64,000 nucleotides of DNA, taken from G963667975 sp963677395. GTDB taxonomy: Bacteria; Bacteroidota; Bacteroidia; Bacteroidales; G963667975. Below are positions 27,679 through 35,675 of the stretch, piece by piece. The notes beneath the pieces were generated by a model, which made no database searches, was not told where the DNA came from, and saw only the letters and a program-made list of their open reading frames with translations. The position numbers and the translations under genes are program-made. The stretch lies in contig OY781965.2 in assembly GCA_963677395.2 (NCBI GenBank), forward strand, positions 2,108,001 to 2,172,000, given 5' to 3'. How positions within the stretch are numbered: the first letter of the stretch is position 1; every line of letters starts with the position of its first letter.

Positions 27679-29880
27679 TTAGTTGTTTTTCAGTTTGTAA
27701 TAGAAATAGGTGTCATCATCGTCGAGTCCGTTCGGTACAACAACTCCATAACGATTCATAGTCATGATATTGTAAGTGATTTCTTCTGCCGGAACAGATG
27801 CTTCCTGAGCAATTTCAGGAATGGTCTTTGGTTTTTCCTGTAGTATTTTTTCGATTTTTTTCCAAAGCATAGGATATTCTTTCATTTTAACTGCTGCTTT
27901 GTTTTCCGATGTTTCTTCTTTTTCAGGTTTCGCTTCAAGATTCACATCTTCAGAAAAGCCATCAATCATAGCTTCAATTTCCCGATTGGTATATTGAGCC
28001 ATTTCAATTGCATCTGATTTGCAGAACGAAGCACAAATACCACATCCAACACAGGCTGATTTTTCTATTTCAGCAACCATTTTACCCTGAAAATTCACCT
28101 GCTTTACTGAACCGTAGTCGCAAACATCTGCGCATTTTCCACACCAGACACAGGCTTCAGGATTCACGCTTGCCACTATTGGGTCAAGGGCAATGGTTCC
28201 GCTTTTGATCAGTGCATTAATTTTTGCAGCTCCAGAAAGTGCTGATTGTACTGATTCCGATATATTTTTAGGACCCTGGCAACATCCACCAATCAAAATA
28301 CCTTTCATCACGGTTTCTACCGGTTTTAGTTTTGGGTGTATTTCGTTGAAAAAGTTATCGTTACCGATGGGTATTTTGAGTTTTCCGGCAATATCTTTGC
28401 TATCGGAACGCGAAACCATTCCAGTAACCAATACTACAAGATCTGTTTCAAGTTCAAACTCTTTTTTTGCTGAAAGGATATCTTTTATTTTTACAATAAG
28501 TTGATTGCCTTGTTGCTCTACAACTGGTGGTTCTTTTTCGTCATATTTAAGGTAAATATCACCTTGTTTGCAGGATTGGTCGTACATCACTTCCTGTTTT
28601 CCATACGTACGGATGTCACGGAAGAGATGAAATGCTTTCATCCCCTTATATTTTTTATTAATTTCCAGTGATGTATGGATTGTTGAAGCGCAGCATGTAC
28701 GCGAACAATATTTATTTTCGCCTTTCAATTGCCGGTTTCCAACGCAATAGATGAATGCAATTTTATGAATCTCTTTCTGGTTAACAATCAGTTTTTCAGG
28801 ATTCATCTCCATCAAACGCTTCAGCTCAGGGAGTGTAATTACCTGTTTGTTGTTTTGATATCCGAATTCTCCTTCTTTTGGTTGGTAATTGTCAAAACCG
28901 CTGGTTACCAAAACGGAACCAACACAGAGCGTAAGCTGCTCCGGCTGTTGATTTAAGTCAATGCAGGATTCGAATTTCCGAAGAAATTCAGTGTCGTGTT
29001 CAATGAGTTTACGATTAACAACCGGAATATCAGGCAATGCTTCCGGGTATATTTTTGAGATGGCCTTGCTGCACGAAAATCCGAAATCGAAAATATTTTC
29101 TGTTTCAGCTTTGCATTCGTTGATAGCTGTTTTCATTAGATTTTTGTCATAGTTTGGTATGACAAAACGAGGCAGAATTACAATCTCAGCCTGAAAATTT
29201 CCTACACTACCGCTGATTTTCTCAAGTTTTGAACCTGTGAATAACGTGATATTTGGTAATGTGTTGATCTCCTGATAAAGACGTGAGATCAACTCTTTCC
29301 CTTTTTGATTTGTAACAAAGATATGCTCGTTTTGAGCTGTACGACCGCCAATAAAATACTCTTTTTCGATGAGGTAAACATGATTACCATTACGAGCAAG
29401 GTCAATAGCTGCCCGCATACCGGCAACACCTGCTCCGATAATCAAAACTGCCCTATGAGCTTCGATATTAATGCTTTCGAGAGCTTCTGACTGAGCCACA
29501 CGGCGAATTCCGGCACGAATCAGTCCGGTAGCTTTATGACTGGCTTCATCGGGTAAATCGGAATGTGCCCATGAACATTGTTCACGAACATTTACCTGAA
29601 CATAGTTGAACTTGTTAATTCCGGCACGTTCGGCTACGCTGCGAAAGGTATGCAGGTGAAGTTTCGGAGAACAGGATGCAACAACGATGGCATCAAGATT
29701 TTTTTCCTGAATATCCTGAATCATCTCCTTTTGGTTGGAGTCGGCACAGGCGAACATCACGTCTTTCGAAACAATTACACCGTGCTCTGATTCAATAAGT
29801 TTGCGGATTTCTTCAACATCTACATAATCGGAAATGTTACCACCACAATGACAAATATATACGCCTATTCTTTCTTTCAT
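27679..29880 (-). CDS. HdrA-like FAD/iron-sulfur protein lacking the central [4Fe-4S] motif
   Basis: I start at the ATG at 29880; the frame extends to a TTG at 29892. The 733-residue protein begins with the HdrA N-terminal fold (IGVYICHCGGNI; VASCSPKLHLHTFR; REQCSWAH, about 5-106). An FAD-binding GAGVAGMRAA (about 149-158) follows, then the C-terminal HdrA motif YCSRTCCAS (about 391-399) and two ferredoxin motifs near 570-640 (CVWCGKCADVC and CVGCGICASFC). In ordinary HdrA a CxxCxxCxxxCP cluster follows the PRFV strand. Here only isolated Cys256 and Cys270 remain in that region, though the surrounding fold is conserved. A winged-helix-like tail (about 670-733) is extra. Inferred role: electron relay between its HdrA::GltD partner and the QmoC-like subunit. 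Confidence 0.85.
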   Translation of the reverse strand: MKERIGVYICHCGGNISDYVDVEEIRKLIESEHGVIVSKDVMFACADSNQKEMIQDIQEKNLDAIVVASCSPKLHLHTFRSVAERAGINKFNYVQVNVREQCSWAHSDLPDEASHKATGLIRAGIRRVAQSEALESINIEAHRAVLIIGAGVAGMRAAIDLARNGNHVYLIEKEYFIGGRTAQNEHIFVTNQKGKELISRLYQEINTLPNITLFTGSKLEKISGSVGNFQAEIVILPRFVIPNYDKNLMKTAINECKAETENIFDFGFSCSKAISKIYPEALPDIPVVNRKLIEHDTEFLRKFESCIDLNQQPEQLTLCVGSVLVTSGFDNYQPKEGEFGYQNNKQVITLPELKRLMEMNPEKLIVNQKEIHKIAFIYCVGNRQLKGENKYCSRTCCASTIHTSLEINKKYKGMKAFHLFRDIRTYGKQEVMYDQSCKQGDIYLKYDEKEPPVVEQQGNQLIVKIKDILSAKKEFELETDLVVLVTGMVSRSDSKDIAGKLKIPIGNDNFFNEIHPKLKPVETVMKGILIGGCCQGPKNISESVQSALSGAAKINALIKSGTIALDPIVASVNPEACVWCGKCADVCDYGSVKQVNFQGKMVAEIEKSACVGCGICASFCKSDAIEMAQYTNREIEAMIDGFSEDVNLEAKPEKEETSENKAAVKMKEYPMLWKKIEKILQEKPKTIPEIAQEASVPAEEITYNIMTMNRYGVVVPNGLDDDDTYFYYKLKNN

Positions 29881-29892
29881 GTCTAATCTCAA

Positions 29893-32640
29893 TTACAAAC
29901 GATTTAAATAACTGGCTACTTCCGATGCAGCGCAACCTGCCGAAAGAATGGAGTCGGGGATGTCTTTAGGGCCGGAAGCTGTACCAGCCACAAATACACC
30001 ATCAATGGTAGTTTGCGATGGAGAAATCAGTTCGTCAGTCTGTTTTACAAAGTTGAATTCGTCCAGTTCAAGTTGCTTATTTATAAATAGTTCAGGTAGT
30101 CCTTTGTTGGGTAAAACTCCTACCGAAAGAACTACTAAATCGTGTTTTGTTTCTTTTACTTTTCCGGTAACGATGTCTTCGTAACGAACAATCAGATCGC
30201 CATTTGCTTTGTCTTTGGGACTTACTCTTGCCACTTTGGCTTTCACAAAGTTTACTCCCATCGATTTTGATTGCTGAAAAAATTCCTCGTAACCTTTTCC
30301 AAATGCACGGATATCCATATAATAAATGGTGATATCAGCCAGTGGTAGTGCGCCCATCAATAATTGAGCCTGTTTGATAGAGTACATGCAGCATATTTGT
30401 GAGCATATAGGATTGTTGGCACAATCAGAACTACAGGCATAGTTGTTTTCGAGACTGGAATCACGAGAGCCAGTGCAAAGAATGTAAGCGATATTATCCG
30501 GAACTTTTCCATCTCCTGGCCGCAAAACAGCATTGAAGGGTCGGGTAGGGGCTATTAAACGATCCATTTGCATGGAATCTATAACATTTGCATATTTTGA
30601 ATAGCCGTACTGAGGTTTGTTTTCGGGTTTAAAAAGTTTGAATCCCGAAGAGAGTACAACTGCTTTTGCTTCAGCCAAAACAGACTCTTCTTTTTGAGAA
30701 AAATCGATGGCGTTTGCCGGACAGGCACTTATGCATTGGTGGCATTCGCGACAATTGCTGCAATCCAGACAACGCGAAGCACTTTGGAGGACTTCTTCTT
30801 GTGTGAAAGTTAATTCTACATCTTTAAAATCATGAATACGTTCAGGTACTGGTCGCAGGGTTTCATATAAAGCCGGAATGTTTTTGACATTACCACGGTT
30901 TAGGACTTCCTGTTTGTCAATGGCCGGAAGCTTATCTCCGAAAATATAATCGGCAGGGTTTAAGCCTTGAAGAAATTTATGAATGTAAAATGCAGCTTGT
31001 TTTCCCTGACTTGCAGCTTCTATAATGGTGGATGCACCTGTAAAACAGTCACCTCCTGCAAAAACATGGGGAATTTCAGTTTGCAGTGTTTGTGTGTTCG
31101 CAAGTATTACCCCTCCTTTTCCAAGCGTTAATTCTTGAGAAAAATTAGAGGTGGAAGGCTTAATTCCCACAGCTTCAATTACGAGATCGCAATCAAATTG
31201 AATCTCAGAACCTTTAATCTCTATTGGAGAGCGACGGCCACTGGCATCAGGTTCTCCGAGCTTCATTTTTATCAGTTCAACTTTACTGAGTTTGCCATTT
31301 TCTCCCATAAAGCGAACGGGATTACGAAGGATCATCAGTTCAACGCCTTCTTCTTCTGCTTCTTTGATTTCAGGAGCAAAGCATGGCATCTCTTCACGGC
31401 TGCGGCGATAAATTACGCTCACCTTTTCTGCACCCAGGCGAATGGAAGTTCGGGCGGCATCAATAGCGGTATTTCCTCCTCCGATAACCATTACTTTTTT
31501 CCCTTTCAAATTCATTTTTTCTCCAATTTTCGACTCTCGAAGAAAACCGAGGCAGGAAATAATTCCTTCGAGCTGGTTGCCTTCGATACCCATCGAAACA
31601 GCCTGATGAGTTCCCACAGAAACAAAAATGGAATCAAAACCTTGTTCTTTTAGCTCAGAGAGATTATCGATTTTTTTATTGAGTTCAAAATCAACACCTA
31701 AAGCAGTAATGTTTTGAATGTCGCGTTCTACAATTTGTTTGGGAAGACGATATTCCGGTAAGGTAAGCATGAGCATTCCTCCTAATACCGGTGCGGCTTC
31801 AAATATTTTTATCTGATGACCTTTTAACGCAAGATGATAAGCAGCAGTTAACCCGGCGGGACCTGAACCAATCACGGCAATTCGTTTTCCGCTTTGATTT
31901 TCGGGTTTAGAGACTTTTGCAAAAGGATATTTTGAATAGTAATCTTCTGCCATAAAACGCTTGATACGACGAATATCCACGGCTCCTTCGAGACTTGCAC
32001 GGGTACATTCTCCCTGACAAGGAGCATAACAAGCTCTCCCCAGGCTTCCGGGAAGAGGAATGTCTTCGAGATGCAAATTGAACGCATCTTCATACTGGCC
32101 GTTGCGAACCAGTGAAATATAACCGTAAGGTTTAACACCTCCCGGGCAAGCGTTGATACAGGGAGCTGAATGATCCTGACGTTCGATGCATGCTATACGA
32201 GGGTTGGCAAGACTGAACGGGATATAAGCAACTTTACGTCCTGCAAGATTAGCATTATATGCATCTTTTCTGATTTCGGGACAGGCAGCTTCACATTCCT
32301 GACAACCGGTACACGCTTCCTGAATTACAAAGCGCGGATGCTTTTTAATGCGAATATCAAATCCTTTTTCTTTCTTTTCAATGCTTTCAATTTCACTGTT
32401 TAGCAATAAAGAAATGTTTGGATGACGGGCGGTTTCCGACATTTTCGGAGTAGTGATACAAGCAGCACAATCGAGCGTTGGAAAAACCTTACTCAACTGT
32501 ATCATCTTGCCACCAATCGATAATTCTTTTTCAACCAGCAATACCTTATAGTCCATCTCTGCAAGATTTAATGCTGCTTCTTGCCCTGCGATTCCCCCAC
32601 CGATAACCAGCGCGTCGTATCCTTTTTGTTCTGTTGCCAT
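29893..32640 (-). CDS. HdrA interrupted by a GltD/NfnB-like NAD(P)H oxidoreductase module (fusion)
   Basis: Residues 1-125 are HdrA-like: FAD-binding VIGGGIAG (12-19), CAAC (58-61), and a [4Fe-4S] motif at Cys 110, 113, 116 and 120. Residues about 150-560 are a complete GltD-like module: Cys 161, 165, 204, 208 and 212; FAD loop IGSGPAG (257-263); a second Rossmann loop VIGGGNTA (385-392); and AGGDCFTGAS (528-537). Residues about 600-915 return to HdrA with a Cys-rich motif (Cys 624-640), an LCTGSRD segment, Cys 736/740/746/750/751, and VAGTASGPKDIPDS. The GltD-like part should give NAD(P)H binding, so electrons could enter or leave as NAD(P)H. Separate HdrA and GltD/NfnB proteins are common; the in-line insertion is the distinctive point. 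The reaction direction is unknown. Confidence 0.85.
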   Translation of the reverse strand: MATEQKGYDALVIGGGIAGQEAALNLAEMDYKVLLVEKELSIGGKMIQLSKVFPTLDCAACITTPKMSETARHPNISLLLNSEIESIEKKEKGFDIRIKKHPRFVIQEACTGCQECEAACPEIRKDAYNANLAGRKVAYIPFSLANPRIACIERQDHSAPCINACPGGVKPYGYISLVRNGQYEDAFNLHLEDIPLPGSLGRACYAPCQGECTRASLEGAVDIRRIKRFMAEDYYSKYPFAKVSKPENQSGKRIAVIGSGPAGLTAAYHLALKGHQIKIFEAAPVLGGMLMLTLPEYRLPKQIVERDIQNITALGVDFELNKKIDNLSELKEQGFDSIFVSVGTHQAVSMGIEGNQLEGIISCLGFLRESKIGEKMNLKGKKVMVIGGGNTAIDAARTSIRLGAEKVSVIYRRSREEMPCFAPEIKEAEEEGVELMILRNPVRFMGENGKLSKVELIKMKLGEPDASGRRSPIEIKGSEIQFDCDLVIEAVGIKPSTSNFSQELTLGKGGVILANTQTLQTEIPHVFAGGDCFTGASTIIEAASQGKQAAFYIHKFLQGLNPADYIFGDKLPAIDKQEVLNRGNVKNIPALYETLRPVPERIHDFKDVELTFTQEEVLQSASRCLDCSNCRECHQCISACPANAIDFSQKEESVLAEAKAVVLSSGFKLFKPENKPQYGYSKYANVIDSMQMDRLIAPTRPFNAVLRPGDGKVPDNIAYILCTGSRDSSLENNYACSSDCANNPICSQICCMYSIKQAQLLMGALPLADITIYYMDIRAFGKGYEEFFQQSKSMGVNFVKAKVARVSPKDKANGDLIVRYEDIVTGKVKETKHDLVVLSVGVLPNKGLPELFINKQLELDEFNFVKQTDELISPSQTTIDGVFVAGTASGPKDIPDSILSAGCAASEVASYLNRL

Positions 32641-32702
32641 TTTTCTTCCTTAAATTGTCAGTTGATCTCTTCTCAGTAATTCATGATTCGTAATGAGTAT
32701 TT

Positions 32703-33137
32703 CTAGCCTTCGCTTCTTACTTCTAATTCACTTTTTATGCTTCCCAGATCAAATAAAATCTTGGTGAAATTTTCCATGTGAGCAGCAAAGGGTTCTGCAC
32801 AAACAGAACATATTGCTGACATTCGGATGCGTTTTGGATTGATGTTTCGCTTTTTCATCTGATTTTGTGATTCCACGATAATTTCGTTGGTGAAATCGGA
32901 ACAACGCGAACTGTATGAACATTCATGACCATCAGCAGCTATAAATACACCATCAAACCCTTTTTCGAATGCATGCATAATCCAGCGGGTTTTTATTCCT
33001 GAAGAGCATGGAAGAGAGATTACATACACTGATGGTGAATAGTGTATCTTCCGTAAGCCGGCCTGATCAATTCCTGGATCGGAAATTTTATCGGTTGAAA
33101 AAACCAGTATTTTAGGACTGAACTTTTTTGATTCCAT
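32703..33137 (-). CDS. MvhD/FlpD-like iron-sulfur electron-transfer subunit
   Basis: From the ATG at 33137 the protein has 144 residues and matches the MvhD family (the C-terminal domain of QmoB). It opens ILVFSTDKISDPGIDQAGL, then shows Cys44 in SLPCSSG, Cys73 and Cys79 around DGHECSYSSRC, and CSVC at 110-113. MvhD-type proteins carry a [2Fe-2S] cluster and connect HdrA to hydrogenase, formate dehydrogenase or QmoA-like partners. It is the first gene after the internal terminator behind tusA and is followed 62 nt later by the HdrA::GltD gene. Direct contact with HdrA is inferred. Confidence 0.8.
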   Translation of the reverse strand: MESKKFSPKILVFSTDKISDPGIDQAGLRKIHYSPSVYVISLPCSSGIKTRWIMHAFEKGFDGVFIAADGHECSYSSRCSDFTNEIIVESQNQMKKRNINPKRIRMSAICSVCAEPFAAHMENFTKILFDLGSIKSELEVRSEG

Positions 33138-33171
33138 TCTATTGTCTGTCTGATGAGTACTACACACGTTT

Positions 33172-33230
33172 TGCTAAAATAAAAGCACATTTCCGGTTTT
33201 GAATGAATTATATCCGAACCCGGAAAGTGC
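33172..33230 (-). terminator. Intra-locus terminator between tusA and the Hdr genes
   Basis: On the minus strand, GCACTTTCCGG (33230-33220) pairs with CCGGAAATGTGC (33196-33185) with one bulged T, followed by TTTTATTTT. It would partly terminate dsrE2-tusA transcripts before the mvhD-like gene. Confidence 0.65.
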
Positions 33231-33241
33231 TTCTGGGAAAT

Positions 33242-33493
33242 TTACGCTTTTTTTAAAAAAAGTCTTGAGTAACTGTCTTCTTCAACAATACCTAAAAACT
33301 CGTGATCCATTTTGTTGCACCATTTAGGGATATCGTTTTTTGTTCCTTCGTCAGAAGAGAGAATTTCCATAATTTCTTCCGATTCAATTTCTCCAATGCT
33401 TTTTTTAGCAGCTAACAGTGGTCCTGGGCAAGAGGTTCCACGAGCGTCAACAGTTTTGCTTACGATTAAGGCTTTTAATTCTTCAGTTGTCAT
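33242..33493 (-). CDS. tusA: TusA/SirA-family sulfur-carrier protein
   Basis: This 83-residue protein has the TusA fold, with the catalytic Cys in the CPxP motif (here TSCPGPLLAAKK, Cys22). It follows the usual VDARG strand and precedes EIMEILSSDEGTKNDIPKWC. TusA proteins carry persulfide sulfur between partners. It sits 19 nt after a DsrE2-like gene, a pairing known from Hdr-linked and Dsr-linked sulfur trafficking. Whether it feeds the downstream Hdr/Qmo-like proteins is not proven. Confidence 0.88.
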   Translation of the reverse strand: MTTEELKALIVSKTVDARGTSCPGPLLAAKKSIGEIESEEIMEILSSDEGTKNDIPKWCNKMDHEFLGIVEEDSYSRLFLKKA

Positions 33494-33512
33494 AATTGTT
33501 TGATTTTAAATA

Positions 33513-34058
33513 TTATATAAATAGTTGAATTTTACTTTCACTGGCATCAGCAAGGAAGGTTGCAACGCCACAAACATTTAGATGCGGGTAATCAATAAAT
33601 TCTTCGCGTTTGAAGCCCATTAGGTTCATCGACATTTCGCAAACATTTATTTCTACTCCCAGTTCGCCGGCAAGTGCAAATAATTCTTCGAGTGAAGAAA
33701 CGTGTTGTTTTTTCATTAAATCTTTAATCATAGCAGGTCCCATCCCGGCCATATTCATTTTTGAGAGTTTTAATTTTTTACTTCCTTTAGGAAGCATCAA
33801 TCCAAACATCTTCGAAATAAAGTTTTTGCCTTTTGCTTTTTTTTCAGGGCTACGCAATGCAGCAGTTGCCCAGAATGTAAAGAAAAGTTTTACTTTGGTG
33901 TCCATTGCAGTAGCACCGGTTGCTATAATCATTGCGGCCAGGATTTTATCCAAATCACCTGAAAATACGACCATCGATAGTTGGTCTTTTGTTCCCTTTT
34001 CAAGCTTGCCTACTCTTTTTTGTAATTCTTTAAGCTGGTTTTCAAATTCTACGCTCAT
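33513..34058 (-). CDS. DsrE2-like (DsrE/DsrF/DrsH family) peripheral sulfur-transfer protein
   Basis: The 181-residue protein has a short N-terminal coiled coil (about 5-22) and then the DsrE-like alpha/beta fold: QLSMVVFSGDLDKILAAMIIATGATAMD near 27-54 and KVKLFFTFWATAAL at 55-68. Cys139 (EINVCEMSMNLMGF) is the likely persulfide-accepting residue, and Cys162 (NVCGVATFLADA) is a second candidate. A Lys/Gly-rich middle loop is typical of the DsrE2 branch. It is the first gene of the minus-strand sulfur/Hdr locus, directly downstream of the palindromes shared with the Crp/Fnr gene. Confidence 0.85.
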   Translation of the reverse strand: MSVEFENQLKELQKRVGKLEKGTKDQLSMVVFSGDLDKILAAMIIATGATAMDTKVKLFFTFWATAALRSPEKKAKGKNFISKMFGLMLPKGSKKLKLSKMNMAGMGPAMIKDLMKKQHVSSLEELFALAGELGVEINVCEMSMNLMGFKREEFIDYPHLNVCGVATFLADASESKIQLFI

Positions 34059-34080
34059 TTTATTTCGGTTTTGAATGTTG

Positions 34081-34108
34081 CGAAAGTAGAGAATGATTAC
34101 ACTGACAA
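34081..34108 (-). promoter_or_regulatory. Candidate dsrE2 promoter
   Basis: On the minus strand TTG (34108-34106) and TACTTTCG (34088-34081, one mismatch to TAnnTTTG) are 17 nt apart, about 22 nt before the dsrE2 ATG. The 34118-34139 palindrome sits just upstream, as expected for an activator site. Confidence 0.5.
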
Positions 34109-34117
34109 TCTTATTTG

Positions 34118-34139
34118 TACTATGAGATGCCGCATAGTA
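34118..34139. promoter_or_regulatory. Inverted repeat TACTATG-N8-CATAGTA (candidate operator)
   Basis: A perfect 7-bp inverted repeat with an 8-nt spacer lies between the divergent dsrE2 and Crp/Fnr genes, adjoining the second palindrome. The cognate protein is unknown. Confidence 0.5.
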
Positions 34140-34141
34140 AG

Positions 34142-34159
34142 GTGTGATTTATATCACAC
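34142..34159. promoter_or_regulatory. Perfect Crp/Fnr-type operator, TGTGA-N6-TCACA
   Basis: GTGTGA-TTTATA-TCACAC is a perfect 6-bp palindrome that includes the full E. coli CRP half-sites. It lies between the divergent dsrE2 operon and the Crp/Fnr-family gene, so autoregulation and control of the sulfur/Hdr genes are both plausible. Confidence 0.7.
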
Positions 34160-34166
34160 TTTCTGA

Positions 34167-34195
34167 TTGCTGAGAGAAATATCTGCGTAACTTTA
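34167..34195 (+). promoter_or_regulatory. Candidate promoter of the Crp/Fnr gene
   Basis: TTG (34167-34169), an 18-nt spacer and TAACTTTA (34188-34195; last base differs from TAnnTTTG). The operator at 34142-34159 would be centred about 50 bp before the start site. Confidence 0.5.
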
Positions 34196-34215
34196 CACAG
34201 TTAATTAAAAGCTAA

Positions 34216-34890
34216 ATGCACAACTGTAAAGATTGTACGATTAAGTCGGCAGCTGCCAAAAACCTGAATCAGGAAGAATTTGAAATACTGGAGTCGAATA
34301 GCGTTCAGGTTCGATTCAAAAAAGGAGATATTATTTTTAAGGAGGAAGCTCTTACGCTCAATGTTGCGTACCTGAAAACCGGAATGGTAAAGCTGCACAA
34401 GAAAGGTCCTTCCCGCGAAAAAATTCTTCGAATTGTAAAGGCTCCGTCATATCTTGGAATTCCGACAACTTTTGGTGATAAAATAAATCATTTTTCAGCC
34501 ACGGCAATTTTGGATACTTCGGTTTGCTTTATTGATGCTAATTACTTTAAAAATTTCATTCTTCACAACGGTCAGTTTGCGTATGAAATTATAACAGATT
34601 TGTGTAGAAATGAATTGAATGATTATCAGCGTTATACTAGCTATGATCAAAAACAGATTCCTGGTAGAATAGCCGATACGTTGATTTGCTTTGCGGAAAA
34701 GCTTTTCGATAGCTATACCTTCCAGTTGCCACTTAACAGGAGTGAAATGGGCGATTTAATTGGAACTTCGCGCGAAAGCGTAAGCCGAATTCTGACAGAA
34801 TTTAATCAGGAAAAAATTATTGAATTACAAACCTCTCAGATTACGATTTTAAAGCCAGACTTACTCCGTGAAATAAGCGAAAAGGGTTAA
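34216..34890 (+). CDS. Crp/Fnr-family transcriptional regulator
   Basis: The 224-residue protein has a cyclic-nucleotide-binding-type beta roll (about 25-115: VQVRFKKGDIIFKEEALTLNVAYLKTGMVKL) and a dimer helix. A C-terminal winged helix-turn-helix has the recognition segment NRSEMGDLIGTSRESVSRILTEF (about 170-195). An N-terminal CKDC pair (Cys4, Cys7) recalls Fnr, but the full four-Cys set for an oxygen-sensing cluster is not evident, so redox sensing is only possible. It is divergent from the DsrE2/TusA/Hdr locus, with a perfect TGTGA-N6-TCACA site between, and is the likely local regulator. Confidence 0.9.
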   Translation: MHNCKDCTIKSAAAKNLNQEEFEILESNSVQVRFKKGDIIFKEEALTLNVAYLKTGMVKLHKKGPSREKILRIVKAPSYLGIPTTFGDKINHFSATAILDTSVCFIDANYFKNFILHNGQFAYEIITDLCRNELNDYQRYTSYDQKQIPGRIADTLICFAEKLFDSYTFQLPLNRSEMGDLIGTSRESVSRILTEFNQEKIIELQTSQITILKPDLLREISEKG

Positions 34891-34948
34891 TTTGTCTGGA
34901 TTTTGTTTCCCGATTTATAGTGTTTTAGTCTTGAATAGCTTGATTAAA

Positions 34949-34980
34949 AGACATGGGGCTGTTTAAAAAGCCCCATGTCA
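34949..34980. terminator. Bidirectional terminator
   Basis: GACATGGGGCT (34950-34960) pairs with AGCCCCATGTC (34969-34979). On the minus strand it is followed by TTTTAATC and ends the rubrerythrin transcript; it can also stop the convergent Crp/Fnr transcript. Confidence 0.75.
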
Positions 34981-35001
34981 GATAGAATTATACCGGTAAG
35001 A

Positions 35002-35577
35002 TTAGTAGTTTTCTGCTCTTACTTCGAAGTAAGCCATTGGGTGATCGCAGCATGGACAATTCATTAAAGCTTTTTCTCCGTAATGAATGTAACCACACTT
35101 ACGGCAAATCCACATTACTTTTTCATCTTTCTTGAAAACTTTTCCTTCACGAATGTTTTGTAACAGTCTTAAATAACGTTTTTCGTGTTCTTTTTCAACG
35201 GTTGAAATCAGTTTCCAGGATGTCGCGATTTTTTTCAACCCTTCTTCTTCCGCAATACGGGCAAACTCTGGATAGAGTTCTGTCCATTCTTCGTTTTCAC
35301 CTGATGCAGCTGCTTCAAGGTTTTCTTCAGTTGTTCCAATTCTTCCAGCCGGATAAGTTGCTGTAATTTCAACCGGACCTCCTTCTAAATAGCGAAAAAA
35401 TACCTTTGCATGTTGTTCTTCCTGTGCAGCTGTTTCGGCAAATAATGCAGCTATTTGTTCATAACCTTCCTTTTGTGCCTGTTTTGCAAAAAAAGTATAA
35501 CGATTTTTAGCCTGCGATTCTCCTGCAAATGATTTGAGCAGGTTTTTTTCGGTTTGTGTTCCTTTAATGCTTTCCAT
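35002..35577 (-). CDS. Rubrerythrin
   Basis: Starting at the ATG at 35577 the protein has 191 residues. The ferritin-like diiron domain (about 1-145) shows the Glu/ExxH ligand pattern in AAQEEQHAKVFFRYLEGG and STVEKEHEKRYLRLL. A rubredoxin-like C-terminal domain (about 155-191) has paired CxxC motifs (CRKCGY and CPCC). Rubrerythrins reduce hydrogen peroxide in the cytoplasm of anaerobes. It is monocistronic, with a TAnnTTTG box 43-50 nt upstream. Confidence 0.95.
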   Translation of the reverse strand: MESIKGTQTEKNLLKSFAGESQAKNRYTFFAKQAQKEGYEQIAALFAETAAQEEQHAKVFFRYLEGGPVEITATYPAGRIGTTEENLEAAASGENEEWTELYPEFARIAEEEGLKKIATSWKLISTVEKEHEKRYLRLLQNIREGKVFKKDEKVMWICRKCGYIHYGEKALMNCPCCDHPMAYFEVRAENY

Positions 35578-35619
35578 ATCAATGTTATTTTGGATTAATA
35601 TTTTCAAAGTCGCTACTTA

Positions 35620-35627
35620 CAAATGTA
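35620..35627 (-). promoter_or_regulatory. Rubrerythrin -7 box TACATTTG
   Basis: An exact TAnnTTTG match on the minus strand, 43 nt ahead of the rubrerythrin ATG. No clear -33 element. It supports starting at 35577, because the longer frame would begin at about the transcription start. Confidence 0.5.
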
Positions 35628-35675
35628 GAGATAATTTTTGAAATATCATTGATACAGACGAAAAAATAGTATTTG

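Noticed and set aside
26546..33137. A complete heterodisulfide reductase or sulfate-reduction pathway
   Set aside because: No HdrB (CCG-domain) protein, AprAB, Sat or DsrAB is present; only the electron-transfer parts are here.
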